A stretch of DNA of 64,000 bases, taken from contig NZ_CP006992.1 in assembly GCF_001542815.1 (NCBI RefSeq), forward strand, positions 1,679,501 to 1,743,500, in the 5' to 3' direction. This DNA comes from Methylobacterium sp. AMS5 (GTDB lineage Bacteria > Pseudomonadota > Alphaproteobacteria > Rhizobiales > Beijerinckiaceae). Below the pieces are notes generated by a model. That model worked only from the letters and a program-made list of their open reading frames with translations, had not been told where the DNA came from and did not search any database. Below, one piece after another: positions 1 through 8,945 of this stretch; position 1 is the first letter of the stretch; each line of letters begins with the position of its first letter. The position numbers and the translations under genes are program-made.

Positions 1-535
1 GCGCCATCTCGGCGCCCGCCCAGGCATCATCGGTCACGACGGTCCGCACCCAGTCCGTAGTCGCCGGGGAGTTCAGGGTGACGACCGGCACCCCGAAGCG
101 CGAGAGCGCCTGCACGACCTCCGGCTCGGTAACCGGCAGCGAGCTCAGGATCGCGTCGACCTGATAGCCCGCGAGCAGCTCGACCGCAGAGCCCAGCGCC
201 CACTCGTCCTCGACCTGCACCAGCATGACCTGGCGGCCGGTTCGCTGCAGGCCGGCCGTGAAGCTCTCCAGGGTCATGGCGTGAAACGGGTTGGACAGCG
301 CGCCCACTGCTACGGCGACGATGTCCGAACGACCGGTCATCAGCGAGCGCGAGAGAAGGTTCGGCCGATAGCCAAGGCTCTCGGCCGCGGCGAGGACCTT
401 GGCCCGCGTTGACGGCGAGGCGACGCTGCCGGGCGTGAACGTCCGTGACACCGCCGATTGCGAGACGCCGGCCAGACGCGCGACCTCGACCGACGAAGGT
501 GGACGCTTCCGAGTCACCGGCCCGACCTCGCTCAT
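1..535 (-). CDS. LacI-family transcriptional regulator, N-terminal part (runs off the left edge)
   Basis: This is the 5' part (178 codons) of a LacI/GalR-type repressor, and the rest lies outside the window. The N-terminus shows the family helix-turn-helix and hinge: VEVARLAGVSQSAVSRTF, then SPSTRAKVLAAAESLGYRPN. The start of the periplasmic-binding-like effector domain follows, with GRSDIVAVAVGALSNPFHA and later SSLPVTEPEVVQAL. Such proteins bind a sugar or derivative and repress neighbouring catabolic genes. The ATG at 533-535 gives the expected short lead before the HTH. The gene is divergent from the GH15 enzyme at 745, with about 210 bp between them containing a TGCATA/TATGCA inverted repeat. 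The effector is unknown, because the ligand-binding domain is incomplete here. Confidence 0.9.
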   Translation of the reverse strand, partial: MSEVGPVTRKRPPSSVEVARLAGVSQSAVSRTFTPGSVASPSTRAKVLAAAESLGYRPNLLSRSLMTGRSDIVAVAVGALSNPFHAMTLESFTAGLQRTGRQVMLVQVEDEWALGSAVELLAGYQVDAILSSLPVTEPEVVQALSRFGVPVVTLNSPATTDWVRTVVTDDAWAGAEMA

Positions 536-575
536 AGGCACTGCCTCCGACGCAGCCCTTTTCCGTGCGCCGGGC

Positions 576-589
576 TGCATAGGTATGCA
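576..589. promoter_or_regulatory. Inverted repeat, candidate LacI-type operator
   Basis: TGCATA-GG-TATGCA is a perfect 6+6 inverted repeat centred about 48 bp upstream of the LacI-type start codon, in the divergent promoter region shared with the GH15 gene. LacI-family sites are usually palindromes of 14-20 bp, so autoregulation is plausible. Assignment is by position and symmetry only. Confidence 0.35.
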
Positions 590-744
590 ACTGATGCTGC
601 GATGCACTGTTGTCGAGGTACGCGCCGCCGATCGGCAGGCACTCCTCGCCCTTCTCCTCGCCCTTCTCGGCCCAAAGCCCGCCCCATGCCCAAGAACTGA
701 AGCCGCCCGAAACCATCGCACGAGCACGGGACCCTAGCAGCACC

Positions 745-2601
745 ATGAGCAAACGGACGAACGGCGGGCGAGACTTCGCCGGGGACTGCAATGGCGCCGG
801 CTCGGACGGCGCCCGCTTGCCGGGCTCGGACTTCCCGATCCAAGACTACGCCGCATTGGGCGACGGGCGCTCCGTCGTCCTCGTGGCGCCGGATGGTGCC
901 GTCGCGTGGTGGTGCGTGCCCGAGATGGACTCGCCCCCGCTCTTCGACAGCCTCCTCGACCCGCAAGCCGGCGGCTTCTTCCAGGTCGAGGCAGAGGGTG
1001 CCAAGGTCATCGAGCGGCGCTACCGCCGGGACAGCAACGTACTCGATACCGTGCTGGCCTCGGGCACGGGCCGGGCGCGTCTGACCGAGTCGCTCAACAG
1101 TTCCACCGCCGGCCGCCTGCCCTGGTGCGAGTTCGCCCGCCGCATCGAGGTCCTGTCGGGTACGATGACGTTCCGCGTCCGCGCAGTGTTCGGCACGCGC
1201 GGCGACACGGCCTCGCCCTGGCTTCAGCCGAACCCGAACGGCTGCGTCTTCCACGTCGGGCCGGTGCTCGGGCTGTTCCGGTGCAGCGACAACGTCCGGG
1301 TCACCGAGGAGGATGACCGCACCATCGCCGCCACCGTGACCCTCGCCGAGGGCGAGCGCGCGACCGTGGCGTTGCTCGCAGGTGAGGACGAGCCGCTCGG
1401 AGTGCCGACGATGGAGGAGATCGACCATCGCATCGACGTCAGCGACGAGGCTTGGCGGCGCTGGGCCGAAGGGCTGCGCTACGACGGCCCGCACCGCGAC
1501 GAGGTCCGCCGCAGCGCGCTCGCGCTGAAGCTCCTCCTCTACTCGCCGAGCGGCGCCATCGCCGCGGCAGCCACGACGTCCCTGCCCGAGGGCATCGGCG
1601 GGGAGAAGAATTACGATTACCGCTACGCCTGGATCCGGGATGCAGGTTACTCGGTGAACGCCTTCCTGCGGGTCGGCGCGATGCCGGAGGCCAAGGCGGC
1701 TTTCTCCTGGCTGATGAAGCGCCTCGACCAGCACGGTCCTCGGGTGCTCTACACCCTGTGCGGCGAGGTCGGACCGGACGAGCGGGCCCTGGAGCTGCCG
1801 GGTTACCGCGCCTCGCGCCCGGTCCTGGTCGGCAACGCCGCGGCTCTACAGCACCAGCACGGCATCTACGGCGACATCTTCGAGACGGCGGCCCTGTTCG
1901 TGGCCGATGGCAACATCCTCGACCAAAGAAGCGCCACCGTGCTGTCGGCGCTCGCCGACCAAGCCGCCGACCGCTGGCGCCAGAAGGATGCCGGCATCTG
2001 GGAGCTGCGAGAGCCTCAGCACTACACGATGTCGAAGATCAGCGCCTGGCAGGGGCTCGCACGCGCCGTCGAGCTTGCCGAGGCCGGACACCTGCCCCCG
2101 ACCTGCGTGCCGCGCTGGACGCGCGAGCGCGACCGCATCGCGGCCTGGATCGAGGAACATTGCTGGTCCGAAGCACGCAAGGCCTTCGTGCTCCATCCTG
2201 GCACCGAGCGGCTCGACGCGTCGCTGGCGCTGGCCGTCCGCTTCGGCTTCGACGGCCGGGACAGGCTGTCCTCGACGCTCGACGCGATCCGCGAGGAGCT
2301 CGGACGCGGGCCCTTCCTCTACCGTTACTCCGGGGCCGAGCGGGAGGAAGGCGCGTTCCTGGCCTGCTCGTTCTGGCTGGCGGAGGCGCTGGCAGAGCTC
2401 GGGCGGCAGGAGGAGGCAGAGCAGGTCTTCACCGGCACGATCCGTGCTCTGCCTGCAGGGGTCGGCATCCTGAGCGAGATGGTCGACCTGAAGACCGGTG
2501 ACTTCCTCGGCAACACGCCGCAGGGTCTCAGTCACCTCGCCCTGATCCATGCCGCCTGCACGCTGCGCGGCGACCGGACCCGCCCTGTCAGAGCGGCCTG
2601 A
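745..2601 (+). CDS. Glycoside hydrolase family 15 protein (glucoamylase/trehalase-like)
   Basis: Predicted cytosolic alpha-glucosidase of the GH15 class (618 aa). Family members hydrolyse glucose from starch-type glucans or split trehalose by inversion. The N-terminal beta domain starts with FPIQDYAALGDGRSVVLVAPDG, the usual opening of bacterial GH15 proteins. The (alpha/alpha)6 catalytic barrel shows YRYAWIRDAGY near residue 300 and ends with EMVDLKTGDFLGNTPQG followed by LSHLALIHAA, the region of the second catalytic acid. No signal peptide is seen. The ATG at 745 was chosen because the homologous part begins soon after it. The frame is open further upstream to 610, but that extension lies over the LacI promoter region and looks non-coding. 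The substrate (trehalose or a glucan) cannot be decided by eye. Confidence 0.88.
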   Translation: MSKRTNGGRDFAGDCNGAGSDGARLPGSDFPIQDYAALGDGRSVVLVAPDGAVAWWCVPEMDSPPLFDSLLDPQAGGFFQVEAEGAKVIERRYRRDSNVLDTVLASGTGRARLTESLNSSTAGRLPWCEFARRIEVLSGTMTFRVRAVFGTRGDTASPWLQPNPNGCVFHVGPVLGLFRCSDNVRVTEEDDRTIAATVTLAEGERATVALLAGEDEPLGVPTMEEIDHRIDVSDEAWRRWAEGLRYDGPHRDEVRRSALALKLLLYSPSGAIAAAATTSLPEGIGGEKNYDYRYAWIRDAGYSVNAFLRVGAMPEAKAAFSWLMKRLDQHGPRVLYTLCGEVGPDERALELPGYRASRPVLVGNAAALQHQHGIYGDIFETAALFVADGNILDQRSATVLSALADQAADRWRQKDAGIWELREPQHYTMSKISAWQGLARAVELAEAGHLPPTCVPRWTRERDRIAAWIEEHCWSEARKAFVLHPGTERLDASLALAVRFGFDGRDRLSSTLDAIREELGRGPFLYRYSGAEREEGAFLACSFWLAEALAELGRQEEAEQVFTGTIRALPAGVGILSEMVDLKTGDFLGNTPQGLSHLALIHAACTLRGDRTRPVRAA

Positions 2602-2852
2602 TGATCCTTGTTGATCTGCCTGGATCCGCTCCGCTCGACGCCGAGGCGGCGGAAGCGGTCGCGCCGGCCGTGGCCGTTCCGGGGGTCAACCCAGCCCCGG
2701 TCCTCGCCGCGCTGGCAATCGGCGGATTCAAGCCGTCTCCGGGGCCGGCCTCTGCTTGGCTCAACCGCTGCCGGAGACCGGCCAAGGAATGGGGTCAAGA
2801 AATGGGGCCAAGGAATGGGAATGCCGCAACGACGATTCGATGCACGGCCTGC

Positions 2853-4271
2853 TCAAGGACCGGCTTGGCTGGAACGTCTGCAAATTCCGAGGATGGATAG
2901 GCGGGCTTGGTCGAGCAGCATGAGGTCGTCGAATAGAAGGCGACGGTCGTGCTTCACCAAGCGGCCTCCGACCATGACGGTTGCAACATCCTCCGGTCGG
3001 GCCGAGTAGACGAGGAGCGCCGACGGATCGCCGCCCTTGAAACCCGCGAGGTTCCAGGTGTCGAGCCGAACGATCTGCAGGTCGGCCGCGCGGCCCGGCA
3101 CGAGGGTGCCGATCTCCGCATCGAGGCCCATCGCCCGCGCCCCGCCAACCGTCGCCAGTTCCAGGAGCCGGCGGGGCGAGACGGCCGTCTCGTCACGCGC
3201 GGCGCCGGCCTGGGTGAGCGCGGCGAGGCGCATGAGGGCGAACATGTCGGTGGAGCCGGCCAGCGCACTTCCATCGATGCCGAAGCCGAGGCGCCGGATC
3301 CCGGCGAAGCGATCGATCCGGGTCAGGCCGTAGCCGACCCGGTGCTCGGTCAGAGGCGTGACCACGAGGCCGGCGCCGGCCTCCTCCAGCGCGGCGAGCT
3401 GGTCGTCCCGGGCGTCGGTCGCATGGATGACCTGCAGGCCCGGCCGAAGCATCCGCCGGGCGATCAGGGCGTCGAACATCGCCTCCGCCCGTCCCGGTAC
3501 CGTGCCGCTGACATGGACCTGCACCGGCAGCCCGAGCCGGCGGGCCGCCTCCCATTCCCCCTGCTTGATCGCCCAGGCCCGCGCGTCGTCGAGATCCTGC
3601 GGCAGGCGCCAAGCGAGGCCGAGAGAGAGGCGACCGCCGGCCGAGCGGTCCGCCCAGCCCCGCTGCCATTCCTCGACATGGGCGAGATCGATCGGGGCCG
3701 CCGCGGTCTTGCTCGTCATCCCGTAGAGCAGCCGCGCCCGGATCTGCGCGTCCCGCAGCGCCCGGAGGCCGGCCTCCGCGTGTTCGCGGTCGCGCACGGC
3801 GTCGAAGAAGTCGGCCGTCGTGGTGATGCCGGAGGCCAGACTCTCCACGGCGCTCAGCAGCATGCCGATATAGGTGTCCTCCGGCCTGTAATGCGCCGAC
3901 AGCCGGTTGGTGACGGGAAAGAACGCGGTCTCGGGCGTGTTGCCGTAGAGACCCCGCATCTGGCTGATCGCGCCATGGGTGTGGGCATCGACGAAGCCCG
4001 GCAGGACCACCGCGCCCGCCGCCTCGACGATGTCGGCGCCCTCCGGAGCCGGCAGGCCGCGTCCGATCTCGGCGATACGCCCGTCGCGAACGAGGATGTC
4101 GGCCCCGGGCAGGTCGCCCCGCACGGCATCCATCGTCATGACGTAGCCGCCGCGGATCAGGATCACGTTTCCGGGCGGGGGCCCTCCGGGCGTGGCCCGG
4201 GCCGCCGCATCGGACGAGGCGCCCGCCAGCACGGCGCCGTACATCGCTTTCCCGAGGTCGCGCCGACTCAT
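2853..4271 (-). CDS. Amidohydrolase family protein with Tat-type leader
   Basis: A metal-dependent amidohydrolase of the cytosine/guanine deaminase and s-triazine hydrolase branch (about 472 aa). The metal-site signatures are in order: GFVDAHTHG near residue 97, VQVHVSG (His near 250), QVIHATDA (His near 285) and GFGIDGSAL (Asp near 330). The N-terminus MSRRDLGKAMYGAVLAGAS has a twin arginine followed by a short Ala/Gly-rich stretch, suggesting Tat export. That is unusual for this mostly cytosolic family. The ATG at 4271 has AGGA eight bases upstream; an in-frame ATG at 4277 is the alternative. The gene stands alone, convergent with the GH15 gene and divergent from the SemiSWEET gene. The substrate is unknown; the C-terminal GTLVPGRAADLQIVRLD is typical of the superfamily. 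Confidence 0.85.
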   Translation of the reverse strand: MSRRDLGKAMYGAVLAGASSDAAARATPGGPPPGNVILIRGGYVMTMDAVRGDLPGADILVRDGRIAEIGRGLPAPEGADIVEAAGAVVLPGFVDAHTHGAISQMRGLYGNTPETAFFPVTNRLSAHYRPEDTYIGMLLSAVESLASGITTTADFFDAVRDREHAEAGLRALRDAQIRARLLYGMTSKTAAAPIDLAHVEEWQRGWADRSAGGRLSLGLAWRLPQDLDDARAWAIKQGEWEAARRLGLPVQVHVSGTVPGRAEAMFDALIARRMLRPGLQVIHATDARDDQLAALEEAGAGLVVTPLTEHRVGYGLTRIDRFAGIRRLGFGIDGSALAGSTDMFALMRLAALTQAGAARDETAVSPRRLLELATVGGARAMGLDAEIGTLVPGRAADLQIVRLDTWNLAGFKGGDPSALLVYSARPEDVATVMVGGRLVKHDRRLLFDDLMLLDQARLSILGICRRSSQAGP

Positions 4272-4488
4272 CGCCATCGTCCTGACGAACCCTCCCCGGA
4301 TCTCCGCCCGATGCGAGATAGGTCATCGATGACCGCTGCATCATCGCCGGGTTCGACAGGGTGTCTTTCCGTTTCGGACAGTTCGGCCGGTCGCCACGGC
4401 GCGTTAATGCGAGGCACCGCGCGACGGCGGCCATCGCCGACCATCGCCGACCGCGGCGGGCGGTTCTTCAAGCGAAGAGGGGAGACTT

Positions 4489-4785
4489 TTGAGTTCGGAC
4501 GCACACGTCATCAACCGGGCTGCCAGCGTCGGCGCGAGCGACCGCTTCGTGCGCTGGCTCGGCTGGATCGCGACCGTCACCGGCGTCCTGATGTTCGTCT
4601 CCTATCTCGACCAGATCCAGCTGAACCTCGCCGGACAGAAGGGCTCGGTCATTCAGCCGCTCGCCACGGTGGTGAATTGCGGGCTGTGGACGACCTACGG
4701 CGCCCTGCGCCGGGATTGGCCGGTCTCCTTCGCCAACGCCCCCGGAATCGTCCTCGGAGCCGTCGCCCTGATCACCGCGGTCTGA
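4489..4785 (+). CDS. SemiSWEET-family sugar transporter
   Basis: A 98-residue membrane protein of the bacterial SemiSWEET family, three-helix half-transporters that dimerise to move sugars across the inner membrane. Helix 1 (WLGWIATVTGVLMFVSYL) is followed by a short loop with QIQLNLAG. Helix 2 carries the conserved proline/asparagine pattern (QPLATVVNCGLWTTYGAL), and helix 3 is APGIVLGAVALITAV. The start is TTG at 4489. It is supported by GAGGGGAG ending about five bases upstream, and no better ATG exists near the conserved region. Length is normal for the family (about 90-100 aa). The gene is monocistronic and divergent from the amidohydrolase. The sugar is unknown. Confidence 0.9.
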   Translation: MSSDAHVINRAASVGASDRFVRWLGWIATVTGVLMFVSYLDQIQLNLAGQKGSVIQPLATVVNCGLWTTYGALRRDWPVSFANAPGIVLGAVALITAV

Positions 4786-4819
4786 CGGGCCGGCCCGGCA
4801 CTCGTCTTCAGCGCGCGCG

Positions 4820-5863
4820 TCAGGCGGGTTTCGCCTCGGCGAGTCCGGGCTCGGCGAGGCGAGGCTCGGCGAGTTTAGGCTCGGGACGGCGCCGCACGGC
4901 GTCGATGCGCGGCTGCAGCTTCGCCAGCGCCGCAGCCTCGAACAGGCCGAGATCCGCGCTCTCGGCCAGGGACGTCGTCATCTCGTCTTCCATGAAGGCG
5001 ATGAAGGCGCGAACCCGCCGGGGCTGGTGCAGACGCGCCGGGTAGACGATGCGGACCCACCGATCCGTCCCACCCCACCAGTCCGGCAGGATGCGCACGA
5101 GGCGCCCGGTCCGCACGTCGTCGGCCACGTCCCAGGCCGCCTTCATCGCGATGCCGAGATCCGCCAACGCGCCGACATGGCAGATCTCGCCGTCATTGCC
5201 GCCGGCCACGGAGCGGATCGGGATCTCGACCGATTCCTCGCCGCGCCACAGCCGCCACTGGCTCGGCGCCGGATCGCCCACCGTCAGGCAGGCATGGCCG
5301 GCGAGGTCGAAGGGATCGCGCGGCGTACCGGCCTTCGCGAGATAGGCCGGGGAGGCGCACAGAACGCGCGCGTCCGGCACGAAGGCGCGGGCGATCAGGC
5401 GGCTGTCGGCGAGGGGCGCCTGCCGCATGGCCACGTCGATTCGGCGCTCCACGAGGTCGAGGACGTCGTCGCTGGTCAGGATCTGGACCGAGATGTCGGG
5501 GTGGCGGGCGAGGAAGCGGGGCAGGCGCGGCGCGATCTGCCGCTGCGCGAAGCCCGCCGTGGCCGTTACGCGGACGACGCCGCTGGCACCGTCGCCGCAG
5601 ACCTCCTCCGCCGCCTGGATGGCGTCGAGCGCCATCCGGCAGCGCCCGAGGAATTCCTGGCCCTCCTCGGTCAGGCCGAGCTGGCGCGTCGTCCGCTGGA
5701 GCAGGCGGACGCCGAGCTGCGCCTCCAGGCGCTTGAGTCGCTTGGAAACCACGGTGAGCGAGACGTCGAGTTCCTGCGCGGCACCGGACAGGCTGCCCGC
5801 CCGCATGATGGCGTCGAAGACGCGAAGATCGTCGATGCTGTCGAGCCGCCCCATCCGGCGCAT
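4820..5863 (-). CDS. LysR-family transcriptional regulator with repetitive C-terminal tail
   Basis: A LysR-type regulator of about 347 aa. The N-terminal winged helix reads DDLRVFDAIMRAGSLSGAAQ, then VSKRLKRLEAQLGVRLLQRT. The effector domain begins around residue 95 (GVVRVTATAGFAQRQIAPRL) and contains RRIDVAMRQAPLADSRLIAR, as in the CrgA/AaeR-like branch. The start MRRMGRLDSIDDL at 5863 fits the family; an upstream in-frame ATG at 5920 would add 19 residues without similarity to the HTH. The C-terminus is odd: after the fold ends it runs through KLAEPRLAEPGLAEAKPA, a LAEP repeat encoded by tandem GC-rich repeats. The divergent Gfo/Idh/MocA gene at 6138 is a possible target. Confidence 0.88.
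   Translation of the reverse strand: MRRMGRLDSIDDLRVFDAIMRAGSLSGAAQELDVSLTVVSKRLKRLEAQLGVRLLQRTTRQLGLTEEGQEFLGRCRMALDAIQAAEEVCGDGASGVVRVTATAGFAQRQIAPRLPRFLARHPDISVQILTSDDVLDLVERRIDVAMRQAPLADSRLIARAFVPDARVLCASPAYLAKAGTPRDPFDLAGHACLTVGDPAPSQWRLWRGEESVEIPIRSVAGGNDGEICHVGALADLGIAMKAAWDVADDVRTGRLVRILPDWWGGTDRWVRIVYPARLHQPRRVRAFIAFMEDEMTTSLAESADLGLFEAAALAKLQPRIDAVRRRPEPKLAEPRLAEPGLAEAKPA
4832..4887. repeat. Imperfect tandem repeat, about 15 bp, coding for a LAEP tail
   Basis: Four imperfect copies of a unit containing GGCTCGGCGAG lie at the 3' end of the LysR-type gene. They translate on the minus strand to EPKLAEPRLAEPGLAEAKPA. Copy number could vary by slippage without changing the frame, because the unit is about 15 bp. 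Confidence 0.6.
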
Positions 5864-6137
5864 TAGAGCGCCGGTTCTCGCACTATCAAGAGATTGCGAG
5901 GACCCGTGCCTTAGATTCATATTTGATCGTCAGCGAAATCGCTCTGCTGCGGCCGGGAACGGTCGAATCCCGCCATTCTTGCCTATGGGCGCAATCAGCC
6001 TTGCCGGATCGAGGGGGAGCGGATCGCCACCCGGTCTGTTTTCGATTCATGCGCTGACGGAAGGCGTGGCCGCATCGCGGCCGCCCGGCATGTCCTGACC
6101 CTTCGTCAGCCCGTCCCGCCCACGGATAAAGTTCTTC

Positions 6138-7295
6138 ATGACCGGCACGACCTTCCCCCGCCCCGTCCAGGGCAAGACCGTCCGCTACGCCTTCGTCGGC
6201 CTGGGCGACATCACCCAGGAGGCGATGCTGCCCGGGGTCCGCCACACCGGCAATTCGGAGGTCACCGCCCTCGTCACCGGCAATCCCGAGAAGGCGCGCC
6301 GGGTCGGTGAGCAATACGGCGTCACCGACACCTACGGCTACGATGAGTTCGGCACGCTGCTGGCCTCGGGGACCATCGACGCGATCTACCTCGCCACCCC
6401 GAACTGGCGCCACGCCGAGTTCGCGATTCCCGCCCTCAAGGCCGGCATCCACGTGCTGGTGGAGAAGCCGCTCGAGATCTCGAGCGAAAAATGCCGGGAG
6501 ATCATGGCGGTGCAGGCCGCCTCGTCGGCCAAGCTGATGGTCGCCTACCGGCTGCATTTCGAGCCGGCGACGCTCGACACCATCGGCCTGATCCGCTCCG
6601 GCGCGCTCGGTGAACTCCTCACCTTCACCTCGACCTTCACGCAGATGGTCTCGCCCGAGAACCATCGGGCGAAGAGCGGCGTCGAGGCCGGCCCGATCTT
6701 CGACATGGGCCCGTATACGATCAACGCCGCCCGCTACGTGTTCGGCGACGAGCCGACCGAGGTGGTCTCGGCCGTCGGCGTGCGCCACCCTGAGGCCGGG
6801 TTCGGCGACTTCGACGACACCGTCGCGGTCACCCTGCGCTTCCCCGGCAATCGCCTCGCGCAGTTCGTGCTGTCCTATTACGGCAGCGTGCTCGACACCT
6901 ACGCGGTCGTCGGCACCAAGGGCAGCGTCGAGGTCAATCCGGCCTACATGTACGGCAAGCCGCTGGAGCGGACGGTGACCATCGGCGACGAGAAGCACCA
7001 CGACAGCTTCAAGAACACCGACCATTTCGGCGGCGAGCTGAAGTACTTCTCGGATTGCATCCTGAACGGCACCGACCCCGAGCCCGATGCCGAGGAGGGC
7101 TACGCCGACCTGCGGGTGATCGAGGGGATCCTGAAGGCTCTGGAGAGCGGCGGCCCGGTGCGGCTCGAGCCGTTCGCGCGCACGAAGCGCATCAACCTCT
7201 CGGGACAGCTCCAGCAATTGCCGGCACAGGCTCCGCCCGATCTCGTTGACGCGTCCAACCCCGGCCGGGGCAAGGACAAGTCTCCGCTGAACTGA
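6138..7295 (+). CDS. Gfo/Idh/MocA-family oxidoreductase (glucose-fructose oxidoreductase-like)
   Basis: An NAD(P)-dependent sugar or polyol dehydrogenase of 385 aa. The Rossmann segment RYAFVGLGDITQEAMLPGV starts near residue 16. The signature YLATPNWRHAEFAIPALKAG and the catalytic-type HVLVEKPLEIS (EKP motif) lie near residues 95-120. The C-terminal alpha/beta domain includes GPIFDMGPYTINAARYVFG, resembling glucose-fructose oxidoreductases rather than myo-inositol dehydrogenases. No signal peptide is visible, so the protein is probably cytosolic. It is divergent from the LysR-type gene. A strong GC-rich hairpin follows at 7332-7376. The substrate is unassigned. Confidence 0.9.
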   Translation: MTGTTFPRPVQGKTVRYAFVGLGDITQEAMLPGVRHTGNSEVTALVTGNPEKARRVGEQYGVTDTYGYDEFGTLLASGTIDAIYLATPNWRHAEFAIPALKAGIHVLVEKPLEISSEKCREIMAVQAASSAKLMVAYRLHFEPATLDTIGLIRSGALGELLTFTSTFTQMVSPENHRAKSGVEAGPIFDMGPYTINAARYVFGDEPTEVVSAVGVRHPEAGFGDFDDTVAVTLRFPGNRLAQFVLSYYGSVLDTYAVVGTKGSVEVNPAYMYGKPLERTVTIGDEKHHDSFKNTDHFGGELKYFSDCILNGTDPEPDAEEGYADLRVIEGILKALESGGPVRLEPFARTKRINLSGQLQQLPAQAPPDLVDASNPGRGKDKSPLN

Positions 7296-7331
7296 AGGCG
7301 CGGCGGGCCGAAGCCGTACCGAAAGAACCGA

Positions 7332-7376
7332 GGCCGGGCCGGGCCGGGCGTGACCGACGCCCGGTCCGGCCCGGCC
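7332..7376 (+). terminator. Long GC hairpin downstream of the Gfo/Idh/MocA gene
   Basis: A 20-bp stem with one mismatch (7332-7351 against 7357-7376) and a 5-nt loop GACCG. There is no T-run after it, so it is not a classical intrinsic terminator. It could stabilise the 3' end or act with Rho. Confidence 0.45.
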
Positions 7377-7457
7377 GCTCCCGTTTCGTCACCCCCCGCT
7401 TGGCCCGGACCGGCGCCGCCGGTCGCGACGAGGCTTGGCGCTTGCAAGCGATCCACC

Positions 7458-8705
7458 ATGACCCTGACCGAACCGACCGAGAACCGCCCCACGGATCCCG
7501 AGGCCGCCGAGGAGATACGTCCGGTGCGCGCCGCGCCGGGGCGCCACCCGACTCTCGTCCTGCTCGCGCTCGCGGTCGGGGGCTTCGCCATCGGCACCAC
7601 GGAATTCGCCGCGATGAGCCTGCTGCCGGCCTTTGCTCCCGAACTCGGCATCGATGCGCCGACGGCCGGACACGTCATTAGCGCCTACGCTTTGGGCGTG
7701 GTGGTCGGCGCCCCCCTGATCGCCGTCCTGGCCGCGCGCTTCGCCCGCCGGACCCTGCTCGTCGGCCTCATGCTGCTGTTCGCCGTCGGCAACGCCCTCT
7801 CGGCGCTCGCGCCGGATTACGGCTGGATGCTGGCCTTCCGCTTCATTGCCGGGCTGCCGCACGGGGCCTATTTCGGCGTGGCCTCTCTGGTCGCCGCCTC
7901 GCTCGTGCCGCGGGAGCGCCGGACGCAGGCGGTCTCGCGGGTGATCCTCGGCCTGTCGGTGGCCACCATCGTCGGCGTGCCGCTCGCCAACGGCATCGGG
8001 CAGGTCGTCGGCTGGCGCTGGAGCTTCGCCCTCGTGGCGGCGCTCGCCACCCTCACGGCGATCCTGGTCCAGCTCTTCGCTCCCCTCGGCCGGCCCGTCC
8101 AGGGTGCCAGCGCCCTGCGCGAACTCGGTGCCCTGAAGCGGGGGCAGGTCTGGCTCACCCTGATGACCGGCGCCATCGGTTTCGGCGGCCTGTTCTCGGT
8201 CTACACCTATCTCGCCTCGACCCTGCTCGAGGTCACGCACGCCTCTCCCGTGGTGATCCCCGCGGTGCTCGCGGTGTTCGGCCTCGGCCTGACCGCCGGA
8301 ACCTTCGTCTGCGCCTGGGCCGGCGACCGGGCCCTGATGCCGGCGATCGGCCTCACCCTGCTGTGGGGCGCCGGCGCGCTCGCCCTCTATCCCCTCGCGA
8401 CCGGGAACGTCTGGACCATGGTGGCGGCGGTGTTCCTGATCGGCTCCGGCGGCGGCCTGTCGAGCCTGCTCCAGGCTCGGCTGATGGACGTGGCCGAGGA
8501 TGCGCAGACGATGGCGGCGGCCCTGAACCATTCGGCCTTCAACACCGCCAACGCCCTCGGACCGTGGCTGGCCGGCCTCGCGCTGGCGGCCGGATACGGC
8601 CTGCCGACGACGGGCGTGGTCGGCATGGGCCTCGCCCTCTCGGGCTTCGCCATCTGGGCGGTGTCGTACCTGCTGGATCGCCGGGCCGTTGCGGTGCGGC
8701 GCTGA
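7458..8705 (+). CDS. MFS transporter, DHA1-type efflux permease
   Basis: A twelve-helix major facilitator of 415 aa, AraJ/sugar-efflux-like. Helix 1 contains LALAVGGFAIGTTEFAAMSL, typical of the DHA1 sugar-efflux and drug-efflux group. The loop 2-3 motif A region reads GAPLIAVLAARFARRTLLVG, and helix 5 includes RVILGLSVATIVGVPLANGI. The ATG at 7458 follows a short leader and precedes a 35-residue polar N-terminus. The frame is open further upstream, but that sequence spans the hairpin and is Pro/Arg-rich, so it was rejected as coding. Probable role is export of a sugar or small drug across the inner membrane; substrate unknown. It lies in the same direction as the oxidoreductase but behind the hairpin. 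Confidence 0.9.
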   Translation: MTLTEPTENRPTDPEAAEEIRPVRAAPGRHPTLVLLALAVGGFAIGTTEFAAMSLLPAFAPELGIDAPTAGHVISAYALGVVVGAPLIAVLAARFARRTLLVGLMLLFAVGNALSALAPDYGWMLAFRFIAGLPHGAYFGVASLVAASLVPRERRTQAVSRVILGLSVATIVGVPLANGIGQVVGWRWSFALVAALATLTAILVQLFAPLGRPVQGASALRELGALKRGQVWLTLMTGAIGFGGLFSVYTYLASTLLEVTHASPVVIPAVLAVFGLGLTAGTFVCAWAGDRALMPAIGLTLLWGAGALALYPLATGNVWTMVAAVFLIGSGGGLSSLLQARLMDVAEDAQTMAAALNHSAFNTANALGPWLAGLALAAGYGLPTTGVVGMGLALSGFAIWAVSYLLDRRAVAVRR

Positions 8706-8945
8706 CCGGAACCGGCCTTCTTCGGTTAAAGAGCGTTGCGCCCCGCGCCCGGCCTCGCCCACGAAACGTCGCGGACGAGATCCGACGAGATCGGGCAATC
8801 ACCGTCCTCACCGCATCGTCGGCATGACGAAGTCGGCGCCGGCGCGGTCGGGCAACGGGAGGCGGTGCGGGCGGGGACCGGCATCGGCATCCTGCACGAC
8901 TTCGCCGCCGCCGGGCTGCCCGACCGCGTGCGCATCCTGGAAGGT

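Noticed and set aside
2785..2825. Repeated AATGGGGTCAAG-like words after the GH15 gene
   Set aside because: Short, imperfect and without partner elements; no function could be argued.
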